Shown here piece after piece: positions 22,434 through 32,286 of a stretch of DNA of 64,000 nt. Source of the stretch: a virus; IMG/VR virus record IMGVR_UViG_3300042934_000426, positions 40,951-104,950 of that record. The stretch is one strand, 5' to 3'. The notes beneath the pieces were generated by a model. That model was not told where the DNA came from and ran no database searches. It was given only the letters and a program-made list of their open reading frames with translations. The position numbers and the translations under genes were made by a program. How positions within the stretch are numbered: the stretch's first letter is position 1; each line of letters begins with the position of its first letter.

Positions 22434-23075
22434 TTACCAATTAATAGCGTCGACTTTGGCAAAACCGACTGAGGAAGTATCTGATATCAGTGTAACCGCC
22501 TGTTTAAGTTGGTCGTATTTGAATAGTTGAGCTTTCTTATGCGCTAATCCTTCGGAATGAATTTTTAGCCATTCTTCCCGTGTGTGCACGACATAACCAG
22601 CGTCTTCGGTTTTCCATGGAACATCGATAATCGAAGGGTCGCTAGTTAGCTCGTCTTTCTGACCAATAAAGTTAATTTGGTCATCCCGATTGGTTCGGTA
22701 GTGGTGACCATTTATCTTCGAAGTGAAGCCTTCTTCGATAGCCAGCTCACACAAGCGTTTTAAGCTGGCGATTTTGATAGCTTTTAAGTTCGCTAGACCT
22801 TCCGCTTGCACAATACCTTTATCATAGGTGAACTCAAGCACCCTTTTTTCAGCATTGATACGATACCCTGTGCATTTCGAGAACTCTTCGTCATAGGCTC
22901 CGTAGTCTAGCTCTAGCACGTCAAACGTTCCTTCTGGTTGTTTCGCTAGAATCGAATAGGCTTCGATGTCTTGTTCAACGGTTGTTTCTATGACATCACC
23001 TTGCATTTTTCCTGTATCCAGGATGATACGCCCTGTGTCTTTCTCAAAATAAATTCTACGCTTAATGTACTTCAT
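22434..23075 (-). CDS. Tail fibre-associated protein with DUF4376-like domain
   Basis: 213 aa behind AAGGAGGGTAAAAATA. The N-terminal half is beta-rich; the C-terminal half (SKINGHHYRTNRDDQINF to KAQLFKYDQLKQAV) matches the DUF4376 pattern found in many phage tail proteins, where a DUF4376 segment often links fibre parts. It follows the tail fibre gene directly, so a fibre accessory or chaperone role is likely. Confidence 0.65.
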   Translation of the reverse strand: MKYIKRRIYFEKDTGRIILDTGKMQGDVIETTVEQDIEAYSILAKQPEGTFDVLELDYGAYDEEFSKCTGYRINAEKRVLEFTYDKGIVQAEGLANLKAIKIASLKRLCELAIEEGFTSKINGHHYRTNRDDQINFIGQKDELTSDPSIIDVPWKTEDAGYVVHTREEWLKIHSEGLAHKKAQLFKYDQLKQAVTLISDTSSVGFAKVDAINW

Positions 23076-23113
23076 TATTTTTACCCTCCTTCAATAGCCC
23101 ATTAAAATAGTGT

Positions 23114-26100
23114 CTACAAGCTTCCTTCGTAGGCGTACCATTCCCACGTAACAACCTGTCCCGCTTGATAGGAGCTAAAGGTAAAACCTGTAGATGTAGT
23201 AGAAGCTGTACCATAAGATGTGTAAACGTTACCGCCATTATGGTACCAATCATAACAGTTCATAGCGTCTTCTCTTGCTATTTGACCTGCGTCACTATTC
23301 TTGTACCATGAGCCAACGATTGTTCTTCTAAATAATAAACTGGAACCTGTAGTGAATCCCATAAGAAGAACCACAGCGGGCTCAAAAGCTAAGTTGTTTA
23401 CGGTTTGTACAGTGTCGGGATTAATAAAATAAAAGGCTCCTGACGCTTTCCGTCCAACGGTTCCTGTGACCCCGAAAATATTGACACCTTTTAGGATATT
23501 AAAAGCCTTTAAGTCAGCGTCACCCGCAATCGTAATCGCACTAGAGTAATAGCCCGCTGGTTTCGTTTGATTACTAGCCGAAGGGGTAACGGTTCCACCC
23601 GCTCCATTATTTGCTATGGTTCCTGATACGACTGCCCCATTGACGAAGGCTTTTCGCCCTGTAAGGATTTGTGAAGCGCTTGCTGGTGCTGTCGCTTCGG
23701 TTGTATCGATGACGTTCGTCGCTCCCGCTACTCCGAAGATATTGACACCCGCTTTGATGTTGGCGCTCACTAGGTCAGTGTCACCAGCCACCGAACCACC
23801 ACTGTAGTAACCCGCTGGTATAGAAATAGCGCTTGCTCCTGGTGTAAAGCTAGGACTTCCTTGGTTCGGCATGGTTCCTGTTGTTTTTGTCCCATTTACC
23901 CAGGCAATTCGACCCGTCAAAATCTGTGAATTTGTTGCTGGGGATGTACCTTCTGTCGTGTCTACTACCTGGGACTTTCCAGCTACCCCAAAGATATCCA
24001 CGCCCGCTTTAATGTTCGCACTTATGAGGTCAGGGTCACCCGCTATGGAGCCACCGCTATAGTAGCCCGCTGAAAGAGGGATAGAGCCTATTCCTGGTGT
24101 AAAGCTAGGACTTCCTTGGTTCGGCATGGTTCCTGTGACCTTCGCCCCGTTCACGAAGCCTATTTTACCTGTCAGAATTTGCCCCGCACTCGCTGGCGAA
24201 GTCGCTTCGGAAGTATCGACGACGTTCGTCGCTCCCACTACTCCGAAAATATCCACGCCCGCTTTGATGTTGGCACTCACTAAGTCGGTATCTCCGCTGA
24301 TAGTAATGGCGCTTGAATAGTAGCCCGCTGGCTTCGTTTGGTTAGCCGTTCCTGGTGTGACCGTTCCACCCGCTCCATTGTTTGCCATGGTGCCTGTGAC
24401 CTTTGCCCCTTGGACGAAGCCCACTTTTCCTGATAGGACGTCACCAGCCGTGATTCGATTCGCAACCGTCGCTTCGGCTGTGTCGACCACTTCGGTTTTC
24501 CCCGCTACCCCAAAGATATCCACACCCGCTTTGATGTTGGCGCTTATAAGGTCAGCGTCCCCTACAATAACGCTTGGGTTTCCTAATCCGTAGTAACCGT
24601 AAGGAATCGTTATGTCTGTCGCTCCAGGTGTAAAGGTCTTTTTTGTTCCTACTAAAGCATAATCAGGCATAGTCCCTACTTTTTTAACCCCATTTACAAA
24701 CCCTACGTAACCTTCTCGTAAATCTTGAACATCTATAGGTTTAGTCGCGTCGGAAGTATCGACGACGTTCGTCGCTCCCACTACTCCGAAAATATCCACG
24801 CCCGCTTTGATATTCGCGCTTATGAGGTCAGCGTCACCACTAATAGTAATAGCGCTTGAATAATAGCCCGCTGGCTTCGTTTGGTTCGCTGTGCTTGGTG
24901 TGACCGTGCCACCCGCTCCATTGTTTGCCATGGTTCCCGTGACCTTTGCCCCTTGGACGAAGCCTACTTTCCCTGTAAGCATATCACCAGCCGTTACACG
25001 GTTACCAACGGTCGCTTCGGAAGTGTCTACCACTTCTGTTTTCCCCGCCACACCGAAGATATTCACGCCCGCTTTGATGTTGGCTGAAATCAGGTCAGCG
25101 TCACCTGAAATGACGCCCGCACCACTATGGTATCCGTCAGGGATTGTAATATTAGCGGTTCCTGGTGTAGCGCCCCATGCCCCTCTATCAGGCATAGTAC
25201 CTGTGATTTTCGCACCATTTACAAACCCAACTCTTCCCGCTAATACACGCCCTACCGTAATAGGAGAAGGTACTTCGGTGGTATCCACCACTTCGGTTTT
25301 CCCCGCTACCCCAAAAATATCAGCACCCGCTTTGATGTTGGCGCTCACTAAATCAGCGTCACCCGCTATGGTGATATCCGTAGAGTAATACCCATAGCCT
25401 TTTGTTTGGTTCGCTGTACCAGGTGTGACCGTTCCACCAGCTCCACGATTCGGCATATCTCCGATTAGCTTCACACCATTTACGAAGGCTACTTTATTAT
25501 TTACGATATGACCTGTTATAGCTGGTGAGGTCGCTTCGGAAGTGTCGACCACTTCGGTTTTCCCCGCTACGCCAAAGATATCTACGCCCGCTCGAATATT
25601 ACCTGTTAGAAGGTCAGCGTCGCCCGCTACGGTACCTGTACCATCGTGGTAACCCGCTGGTATCGTTTGATTCGCTGTCCCAGGCGTTATGCTCGTTGTA
25701 GAAGTTGCCATGGTTCCTGTGACCTTAGCCCCGTTGACGAAGGCAACTTTAGGCGCTAAAATGTGGCTCGCTCCCGCTGGATTAAGCGCTTCGGAAGTGT
25801 CTGATACCGTCGACGTCCCCGCTACACCAAAGATGTTCACGCCCGCTTTGATATTGCCTGGTACTAAGTCGGGGTCACCTTCGATGGTAATCGCTCCATC
25901 ATAAACACCCGCCCCCTTTACGATATTGGCTGTACCTGGTGTGATGGTTTGAGCCGTTGTTGCTTGCACCGCTAGCGTCCCTGTTACGAGCGCACCATTG
26001 ACATAAGCTTTCTGCCCGCTTCGGATTTGACCCGCACTTGCTGGGTTTGTGCTTACGGACGTGTTTACGACGTTTGTGTCACCCGCTACTCCGAAGATAT

Positions 26101-27520
26101 TAACGCCCGCCTTAATGTTGGCTGTTACGAGGTCTGCGTCTGTTATCTGTATGTTAGGTTCACCACCAGGGTAGTAACCTTTTGGTACATGTACAGACAC
26201 CGATGTATCCGTATTCGTATTTATCCATGTAGTATCTTCATTTACAACGCCTGTTTTATTAGTCATAGACCCTGTTTGGTCACCTGTATCATTTGAGAAT
26301 GTTTTTCCGCTCAATACTTCTGCTGGTTGAGCGTTTCCTGACCCCCCTTCACCCTGTAAGATAAAATCCGTGCCGTTATAGACCAGCGTATAAACGCTTC
26401 CTGTTTTTAAGTTTCCAGCGGATAAAAGACCGCCATTCCCTTTTTTAATCGTCTTCGCGCCTAAACCGTTCACGTTAACCGTTGCGGAACCTGTATTATC
26501 CGCATGAATCTCTAATCGAAGCGATAGTCCTTTGACTAGGGTAGGGGCTGGCGTTAAAGTAGCGGTATAAGCCGTTCCTGTGCCCGCTGACACGACATAA
26601 GGCGTGTGAAGGGTAAAGGTATTCGCGTGGGCGTTTAAGGTCGTTTGAGTGACTAGTGATTCCCATGCTGTCCATGTACTGTTTGACTTCTTTCGACTAT
26701 ACGTACCTTCGGGGTTCGTACCAATCGCAATTTGTACCCCACCTGTTGCGGAAGTTTTTATATGAATAATACCGTAGTAATCAGCTAGTATACCTCTTGG
26801 ACTGTTTGTTAGGTTTGTTCCTTGATAAAAACCTGTTACGTCTAAAGTATTTAAGTCTGTGCTACCAATATCTTTCGCCACACTACCCAATCCGAAGCCC
26901 TTCGCAAAGTTAATCGCATTAGTTTCAGCGGTACTCGATAAGGCGGTCGCAATCGCTCTAGCGTCCGCTAGAATGGTTGTATCTGTAAATGTTAGTTTCT
27001 GTACCGTAGGTTGACCCCCTACCGCCACAATATCGCACAGCTTTTGGAAGGTACCTGTCCCTACGTTCGTCTTCGTCAACTGATAGGTCACTTGTAGTCT
27101 TCGGGTCGTTTCCTCTCCCATACGAGCGTCTAGCATGGTATTCGGTACGGTTGTCGAAGTCGCTAAGTCCCCATGCTTCTTAATTCCGTCTGTATGAGCT
27201 TTCACGCTCTCGATTTTATTTAAGTAAACAGCGTCCCCACTGGCTACGGCAAAATCGGTCGAAGTAAGGAGGATAATTTCCCCGTCAATCGATACGTATT
27301 CATTCGTGATATTCAGCTTCCCGTTGGCTACGGCATACGTTCCCATGTACAGAGGTCTGCTTCCGAAGACTAATTGTAGTAGTCGTGCGGTTCGGAAGTT
27401 TTGGATATCCTGAGCTTCGTTGAGCTCGGCTTCGGTTATCTTCGCGTCCGCACCGAAAATGACCTTCTTAAATTGTGCTTCTTTGTTGAAATAACTATCG
27501 ACTGTAAAAATAGCTGGCAT
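23114..27520 (-). CDS. Large repeat-rich tail fibre / receptor-binding protein
   Basis: 1468 aa. N-terminal 150 residues (MPAIFTVDSYFNKEAQFKKV start) look like a baseplate attachment domain. Residues about 225-295 (GFYQGTNLTNSPRG..., ...TWTAWESL) match the pyocin-knob domain. Residues about 400-1360 contain eleven copies of a module of about 85 residues, each with a [D]xDLxxxNIKAGVxIFGVxG core and a later GxVxFVNGAKVTGTM segment. The last 110 residues (ASGAFYFINPDTVQTVNNLAF to WYAYEGSL) are unique and probably the receptor-binding tip. It lies at the end of the baseplate operon. Confidence 0.88.
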   Translation of the reverse strand: MPAIFTVDSYFNKEAQFKKVIFGADAKITEAELNEAQDIQNFRTARLLQLVFGSRPLYMGTYAVANGKLNITNEYVSIDGEIILLTSTDFAVASGDAVYLNKIESVKAHTDGIKKHGDLATSTTVPNTMLDARMGEETTRRLQVTYQLTKTNVGTGTFQKLCDIVAVGGQPTVQKLTFTDTTILADARAIATALSSTAETNAINFAKGFGLGSVAKDIGSTDLNTLDVTGFYQGTNLTNSPRGILADYYGIIHIKTSATGGVQIAIGTNPEGTYSRKKSNSTWTAWESLVTQTTLNAHANTFTLHTPYVVSAGTGTAYTATLTPAPTLVKGLSLRLEIHADNTGSATVNVNGLGAKTIKKGNGGLLSAGNLKTGSVYTLVYNGTDFILQGEGGSGNAQPAEVLSGKTFSNDTGDQTGSMTNKTGVVNEDTTWINTNTDTSVSVHVPKGYYPGGEPNIQITDADLVTANIKAGVNIFGVAGDTNVVNTSVSTNPASAGQIRSGQKAYVNGALVTGTLAVQATTAQTITPGTANIVKGAGVYDGAITIEGDPDLVPGNIKAGVNIFGVAGTSTVSDTSEALNPAGASHILAPKVAFVNGAKVTGTMATSTTSITPGTANQTIPAGYHDGTGTVAGDADLLTGNIRAGVDIFGVAGKTEVVDTSEATSPAITGHIVNNKVAFVNGVKLIGDMPNRGAGGTVTPGTANQTKGYGYYSTDITIAGDADLVSANIKAGADIFGVAGKTEVVDTTEVPSPITVGRVLAGRVGFVNGAKITGTMPDRGAWGATPGTANITIPDGYHSGAGVISGDADLISANIKAGVNIFGVAGKTEVVDTSEATVGNRVTAGDMLTGKVGFVQGAKVTGTMANNGAGGTVTPSTANQTKPAGYYSSAITISGDADLISANIKAGVDIFGVVGATNVVDTSDATKPIDVQDLREGYVGFVNGVKKVGTMPDYALVGTKKTFTPGATDITIPYGYYGLGNPSVIVGDADLISANIKAGVDIFGVAGKTEVVDTAEATVANRITAGDVLSGKVGFVQGAKVTGTMANNGAGGTVTPGTANQTKPAGYYSSAITISGDTDLVSANIKAGVDIFGVVGATNVVDTSEATSPASAGQILTGKIGFVNGAKVTGTMPNQGSPSFTPGIGSIPLSAGYYSGGSIAGDPDLISANIKAGVDIFGVAGKSQVVDTTEGTSPATNSQILTGRIAWVNGTKTTGTMPNQGSPSFTPGASAISIPAGYYSGGSVAGDTDLVSANIKAGVNIFGVAGATNVIDTTEATAPASASQILTGRKAFVNGAVVSGTIANNGAGGTVTPSASNQTKPAGYYSSAITIAGDADLKAFNILKGVNIFGVTGTVGRKASGAFYFINPDTVQTVNNLAFEPAVVLLMGFTTGSSLLFRRTIVGSWYKNSDAGQIAREDAMNCYDWYHNGGNVYTSYGTASTTSTGFTFSSYQAGQVVTWEWYAYEGSL
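23450..26320 (-). repeat. Eleven tandem repeats of about 255 bp inside tail fibre gene
   Basis: The repeated protein module is also highly similar at DNA level: stretches such as AAGATATCCACGCCCGCTTT recur with few changes every 240-290 bases. Copy-number change by slippage or recombination would lengthen or shorten the fibre in whole modules. Confidence 0.9.
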
Positions 27521-27538
27521 GTAGCTCGTCCCCCTTTA

Positions 27539-28123
27539 TTAAAACGTAATACGCCATGTGACGGATAATTGCATACCGTTGGCTTTATTCCACACAGGAA
27601 ACACCTTGTAGTTAAACATATAGCCTGAATTGAGCGTAACCGTGGCGTCGCCACCAAAAAGACCCATTTCGACTAGTGCACCGTTGGCTTCGGTGTCGGT
27701 AAAGCTAACCGTAAACTCAATCACGTTGGTTTCGGTACCTGTTGCATTTCCTGAACCGTCGATGTACGTCCAGGCGCTTATCGCTTTTCGGAATAAGGCG
27801 GTTCGAAGTTGGGTTTGGGTGAGCGATTCAGGTTGTGGCGCTTGTGTCGTGCCTGTTCCGACGCCTGTTCCGACTTCTAGGTGCGTGATACCCGCTCCCC
27901 AATTCGCCCCAGGACGCATACGCTTCGCAATAAATTGAGAAGCCTTCGAAACAATTAAGTTCTTTAGATGGAACTCTTTTTCTGCGTGAAGTTGGCTTCG
28001 GTCTAAGTACCCTTGCCCGTTTGCTTCGTCTATCCATATCATTTTAGGGTCTTCTTTGTGCAAGTAGGCACTAACGAAGCCCTTTGCCCCTAGTGACTGG
28101 TCTTCTTCGAAAAAATAATCCAC
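27539..28123 (-). CDS. Baseplate/tail fibre connector protein, 194 aa
   Basis: Behind AAGGGGGTAGTTTTAGTGG. The second half is beta-rich (NVIEFTVSFTDTEANGALVE, GYMFNYKVFPVWNKANG, LSVTWRITF), the style of phage tail fibre network proteins, with a TG-rich turn region in the middle (GTGVGTGTTQAPQPES). It is between the baseplate P2-I-like gene and the fibre, so a role joining the two is likely. No exact family recognised. Confidence 0.55.
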   Translation of the reverse strand: MDYFFEEDQSLGAKGFVSAYLHKEDPKMIWIDEANGQGYLDRSQLHAEKEFHLKNLIVSKASQFIAKRMRPGANWGAGITHLEVGTGVGTGTTQAPQPESLTQTQLRTALFRKAISAWTYIDGSGNATGTETNVIEFTVSFTDTEANGALVEMGLFGGDATVTLNSGYMFNYKVFPVWNKANGMQLSVTWRITF

Positions 28124-28136
28124 TAAAACTACCCCC

Positions 28137-29153
28137 TTACATTTCTTTAATAATGGTACCGCCTTGTGTCATGACCATGCTAACTCTTTCAATAATACGT
28201 TTGTCTGATATAGATAGCTTATGTGTGCTGTTCAAACGGCTACTGTTTAATATGAATCCACTCAATGCTTGACCCGCTGGTATAACGGTGTAGTCCTCTT
28301 CGGCTTTTCCGAAGTTAACACTAACGGTTCGATACGATTGGTTAATGGATGGGAACGTATCCCCTTTAAAGCTTCGGAAGGACACAGGGTAGTCTTCTGA
28401 AAAGTCCACCGCATAGTTCAGAATGTAGTCTACGCCCGCCCCTTTTAAGGTCTTAATGAGGTCATGAATCTTTTGAGCGGAAGACATATATTCAGGTGTA
28501 ACACGGACTTCGAATTTCGCTGGTAGATAGTCTTGCACCTTTACCACCGCATTAATGTAAAAGCTTACGAGCTCTTCGATAGCGACGTCATTCGCTTTTA
28601 CACGGTTAATAGACAAAAACGCTCTTCGAAGGAGCATTTCATCGGTTTCATCACGTAATCTCTTAATCTTGAAAAATCCTACCCAATAATCCAGCCATTC
28701 GCCCCGTGCGGACGGTAAAAGGATTTGCTCGACCGCTACGTCGATGTCATTACCCGCTTCGGTTAGCTTTCGATGGAACGGGTACATCACCCGCCATAGA
28801 TTTGATGTAAAGCCATAGAGGGTTTCCCCGTCATTTAAAAGGCTTCGGTTCGCCACTTCGAGAAGAACTAAAGCGGATTCTTGGGCGATATTTGAGTTGA
28901 TAACAGTTAGGTCGTACCCCATTCCCCTAGCGGTCGTCACGACGTCGTTCACCGTCATATCATCCAGGTGGATTTCTTGTGATTGGGTCAAATACTTCGA
29001 ATAAGGTAAAGAGTGGAAGGATAAAATTCCACTCTCGATAGTCAATAAATGATGTTGACCTGTACCCTTCCGAAGTGTAAGTGTAGGGGAGATACGACTG
29101 TTTTCATACCATATTCGGTTCACTTTTTCGAGCAAATTGCGTAGCATTTGCAT
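28137..29153 (-). CDS. Baseplate wedge protein (P2 gpI-like)
   Basis: 338 aa from ATG 29153 behind AGAGGGGTGACCTAC; the frame extends upstream without a ribosome site. The C-terminal part and the repeated LPSARGEWLDYWVGFFKIKR segment (wedge-type, as in gpI/gp7-family proteins, where transits to LRRAFLSINRVKAND follow) point to a wedge component downstream of baseplate J. Operon order (gp25-like, J-like, this, fibre) fits the P2/PBSX scheme (XkdU-like). Confidence 0.7.
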   Translation of the reverse strand: MQMLRNLLEKVNRIWYENSRISPTLTLRKGTGQHHLLTIESGILSFHSLPYSKYLTQSQEIHLDDMTVNDVVTTARGMGYDLTVINSNIAQESALVLLEVANRSLLNDGETLYGFTSNLWRVMYPFHRKLTEAGNDIDVAVEQILLPSARGEWLDYWVGFFKIKRLRDETDEMLLRRAFLSINRVKANDVAIEELVSFYINAVVKVQDYLPAKFEVRVTPEYMSSAQKIHDLIKTLKGAGVDYILNYAVDFSEDYPVSFRSFKGDTFPSINQSYRTVSVNFGKAEEDYTVIPAGQALSGFILNSSRLNSTHKLSISDKRIIERVSMVMTQGGTIIKEM

Positions 29154-29169
29154 GTAGGTCACCCCTCTT

Positions 29170-30312
29170 TTACACTTCGTAAATAATCGAATTGTTAACG
29201 GCAATCGTGGTCGCTCCGACCGTTATGTTATCCATTACGTACGACGTGCCGTTGTTGACGGACAAATTCACTTTAATATCATAAACCCCGTTGACGAGCT
29301 TGATAAGAGCGGAAAGTTCGGAATGGACGATGGTTTGTCCTAAACGAAGACGATAGAAGAAGGACTGAATTTCTTTTTCGACCATTTTCTTTACGTCACT
29401 TTCGATTGCCCACTCTGCAACCGTCAATTTCAGTTTAATTTTAACATAGGTCACATTGGCTGGGTAGATGTTCACTTTCGTCCCCGCAATTTTATAGCCG
29501 TATACCCGTGACCCATTGACGTCGGTATATCCCCGAAGGATTTTCTGTATTTCGGTTTGAAGGTTAGCCGAAGGTGCTCCTACCCCATTCCATACATACA
29601 AGTCTACCTGACCTAGCTTCGTTACCAGGTCTTCGGTCGCACTTGCTTGTAAAACTTGTTCCGTTACAAGACCATTGCTGTCCACAAGCTTCGCTGTCTT
29701 CGCTCCGTATTCAATAGCGGGTAGTGTTCCCCTAGAGTTCGAATCCATGTAATCCTGAAAACGTACTTTTTGGTCTTCGGGTGTTTCTTCGTCCTTCCCG
29801 TTAATGAAGGCTCTTGGATTGGTCACCGTATCAAGACCGAAGGGCTTTTGAACGAAGGTGTTAATCGTTCCCGCTTCGACGTTGCTAACCGCTCCCGCTT
29901 CGTTGCATATCACTAACACTTCGACGGACGTATACCCGATGGGTAACACAGCGTCCACAGCGGTATGGAAAATGATAGGCGGTCGGTATTCATTCGGCTC
30001 TGCGATAACTTCGGTTCCCGCTGGGATAAAAATCTCTTCGGTCGAAGGCTCTTCACGTCCAAAGATAACGGTGTCGGAAGACGGAACCGCTTGTGCCTTA
30101 TCGAAGCCGATAACCGCATACAGGTTCGTTTCGATTAATTTCTTCGCGGAACGGAAGGCACGGTCATACAATCCTTCAATCGCTACAGCGAAGGCTTCGA
30201 AAAGGGTACGTATAACTGACCCTCTTCGGAAGTCTGTAAGTTTCGGGCTCACCGCCCGTGCCCATTTCATCATTTTGTCTAGCGTTTGTTCTTTACTCTG
30301 ACGTTCGAACAT
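29170..30312 (-). CDS. Baseplate J-like wedge protein
   Basis: 380 aa. The N-terminal FRRGSVIRTLFEAFAVAIEG and the middle FIPAGTEVIAEPN, GAVSNVEAGTIN and NPRAFINGKDEETPEDQKVR are the conserved signatures of P2 gpJ / PBSX XkdT / T4 gp6 family proteins, which form the baseplate wedge ring. The start codon touches the stop of the upstream gp25-like gene. Length is normal for the family. Confidence 0.93.
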   Translation of the reverse strand: MFERQSKEQTLDKMMKWARAVSPKLTDFRRGSVIRTLFEAFAVAIEGLYDRAFRSAKKLIETNLYAVIGFDKAQAVPSSDTVIFGREEPSTEEIFIPAGTEVIAEPNEYRPPIIFHTAVDAVLPIGYTSVEVLVICNEAGAVSNVEAGTINTFVQKPFGLDTVTNPRAFINGKDEETPEDQKVRFQDYMDSNSRGTLPAIEYGAKTAKLVDSNGLVTEQVLQASATEDLVTKLGQVDLYVWNGVGAPSANLQTEIQKILRGYTDVNGSRVYGYKIAGTKVNIYPANVTYVKIKLKLTVAEWAIESDVKKMVEKEIQSFFYRLRLGQTIVHSELSALIKLVNGVYDIKVNLSVNNGTSYVMDNITVGATTIAVNNSIIYEV

Positions 30313-31259
30313 TATACCGTGCCCCCTATCTGTAGACCTATTAGCTCTATAACCTCTTCTAGGCTCACGACTTTCATTGCTACGTCTATTCTAACCGACC
30401 CTTCGGAAGGCTGTATATGAATGTTTTTTATCGTAGGTTCATGAATTCGGTCTTCGTAGGAAAGAGCCTCTAATATTTCGATTTCTAAGCGCTTCGGAAG
30501 TGCTTCTGCTGGGATACTTCCATTTCCGATAATCGTAGGAATATTGGTTCCCCAATTATAATCGCTTGGATTATCCCCTTTTTCCGCTTTTAATCGTTGG
30601 GCAACGGCTTGCTTCACATTGTCGACGAAGCTAACGGTAGCAAGGTCACCGTTTAAGGATATCACGAAGTCGTCTTGCTCTAACTTTATGTCCTCTCCAT
30701 AAAAATACTTTGCTCGGTTGTAGCCTCCATCCGTAGTCAAAAGGATATCGTTCTCTTCCGAAGGAATAAACAGGTAATCCCCCGTTGTTAAAACTTTGCC
30801 TTCGATACCGCCCCGAATCGGGCTAGGATTGGTGACGACGGAAAAGTGAACGAAGTGTCGAGCGAAGTCGTCCCCTAGCACTTGCACCGCATTATTCAGC
30901 GTATTTCCCTGTAAACCTGGAACCATGGAACGGACGTGCAAATAAGCTTCGGAAGTCCCCGCTGGTATTGTCACATCTTGTGTGGTTACGTAGGTTTTGA
31001 CGACGGCATTGAGAATACTCGGCTTCGTATGAAGCTTCCAGCCTTTTTTCACTGTTACGTCCGATTGGGCATTTTCTCGTTTCACATACATGTACCCTTG
31101 GGCATAGGTAAGGAAGCGGTCTTCGTCTTCGGTGCTGATATAGGGACTAACTAGACTATTATATTCAATAATATCCATTACCCTAGTTTCATTTCCGAAG
31201 TATCTTACGGATAACGATTCGAGCGTGTCCATATCCGTCAATTTATGTCGTACAGGCAT
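30312..31259 (-). CDS. gp25-like baseplate protein with N-terminal LysM-like domain
   Basis: 315 aa, much longer than T4 gp25 (132). Residues 1-45 (HKLTDMDTLESLSVRYFGN to VMDIIEYNSL) look like a LysM/gp53-type domain. A beta-rich middle (AGTSEAYLHVRSMVPGLQG) follows. Residues about 195-300 (ISLNGDLATVSFVDNVKQAV, DYNWGTNIPTI, EALSYEDRI) are the gp25/W lysozyme-like wedge domain. Behaves as a fused gp53-gp25 type wedge component next to the J-like protein. Confidence 0.78.
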   Translation of the reverse strand: MPVRHKLTDMDTLESLSVRYFGNETRVMDIIEYNSLVSPYISTEDEDRFLTYAQGYMYVKRENAQSDVTVKKGWKLHTKPSILNAVVKTYVTTQDVTIPAGTSEAYLHVRSMVPGLQGNTLNNAVQVLGDDFARHFVHFSVVTNPSPIRGGIEGKVLTTGDYLFIPSEENDILLTTDGGYNRAKYFYGEDIKLEQDDFVISLNGDLATVSFVDNVKQAVAQRLKAEKGDNPSDYNWGTNIPTIIGNGSIPAEALPKRLEIEILEALSYEDRIHEPTIKNIHIQPSEGSVRIDVAMKVVSLEEVIELIGLQIGGTV

Positions 31260-31272
31260 TGGCTATCGCTCC

Positions 31273-31659
31273 TTATATGGCGTTTTTATCCACTTCGTTA
31301 GAAGGGTTGTAAGGCTCCGTGCTGACGTATTCGTTCCCGTTGGCTGTATGACTATACAAAAGGTCGTTAAACCCCTCCTGGATAGCTCTAATGTTGATTA
31401 GAATGTCATAGCATACGTTCGGGGCTCTACCTAGCACATCACATACATTATGGCTCGTTTCTAGTACGTTCCGAAGTTCGGCTATATTCAAGTACACTTT
31501 TTCTGCTCGTCTATCGTTATACGCGTTTATCGCTTCTTGAACTTTTTGTGCGTAGGTGTATATCAAGCCTATATCCGCACTAACCGTCGCTACTTCAGGG
31601 AAATTAGAATAGAGAAATTCTTCCTTTGGGCTTCGTTGGCTTTTCGGTAGTATACTCAT
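31273..31659 (-). CDS. Baseplate-region hypothetical protein, 128 aa
   Basis: ATG 31659 overlaps the stop of the upstream gene (ATGA). The product is helical (DIGLIYTYAQKVQEAINAYN, VYLNIAELRNVLETS, YDILINIRAIQEGFND). Located between the Dit-like gene and the gp25-like gene, it is probably a small baseplate component or assembly helper; family not recognised. Confidence 0.55.
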   Translation of the reverse strand: MSILPKSQRSPKEEFLYSNFPEVATVSADIGLIYTYAQKVQEAINAYNDRRAEKVYLNIAELRNVLETSHNVCDVLGRAPNVCYDILINIRAIQEGFNDLLYSHTANGNEYVSTEPYNPSNEVDKNAI

Positions 31660-32273
31660 TCAATTATCCACCCCCCGCTTCGCTGGTACCCGCTTCGTTC
31701 GAACTGGCTACCTATCTCCCCCATGTAGCTTATCGCATTGGTTAGGTCGGTACTTACGTGGGCATTAGGGTCGTAGCCTGTTTTGCTTAGTAAATCTTGT
31801 TGCCCTAACTTTTTCGTACAAACAAAACGAAGCTCATAGCGGTAAAGCGTGGCTTCTGATTTGCTTCGCATTAAACGGAATGATAGTGGAACGACTTTGT
31901 AGAATTCGGAATCTTCCCAATTAAACCAATACATTTCGATTTGTGTCGACTTCGTTTCCACATAATAGCGGTAGACTTTATCTCGAAAAGCTTTCCATTC
32001 GGTATACCCATCGAATACGTCACCTGACGCTTTTCTCCTGGCGTGGAAGCCTGTTGTGCCTGAAATAGACACATTCGGTAACCCCTTACCGAAGTCGCTG
32101 ATATACGCACCGCCTAGCGTTTGTACGACGTTCGTTCGTGGCGGTTCATCCATGGACATATCAGAGGGATTCAGCAAAAGCGTATGGGTATACACAATTT
32201 TACCGTTGTTCCGAATCTCGAAGGTATATTTATAAAAGCTTCGAGCTAGTCGTGAGGATAGTAATTGTGGCAT
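31656..32273 (-). CDS. Dit-like / baseplate hub-associated protein, 205 aa
   Basis: The N-terminal half contains LLLNPSDMSMDEPPRTNVVQ followed by TLGGAYISDFGKGLPNVSIS, a pattern seen in XkdP/gp53-region tail proteins with a beta-sandwich, and the middle YWFNWEDSEFYKVVPLSFRL ... LYRYELRFVCTKK continues the sheet. Location between spike and gp25-like genes supports a hub adaptor. Named by context, not by a firm family match. Confidence 0.6.
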   Translation of the reverse strand: MPQLLSSRLARSFYKYTFEIRNNGKIVYTHTLLLNPSDMSMDEPPRTNVVQTLGGAYISDFGKGLPNVSISGTTGFHARRKASGDVFDGYTEWKAFRDKVYRYYVETKSTQIEMYWFNWEDSEFYKVVPLSFRLMRSKSEATLYRYELRFVCTKKLGQQDLLSKTGYDPNAHVSTDLTNAISYMGEIGSQFERSGYQRSGGWIIE

Positions 32274-32286
32274 GTATAAACCCCCT

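Noticed and set aside
23616-26296. Several plus-strand frames of 60-165 codons over the tail fibre gene
   Set aside because: They repeat with the same period as the fibre modules and are their antisense shadows; none has a start signal.
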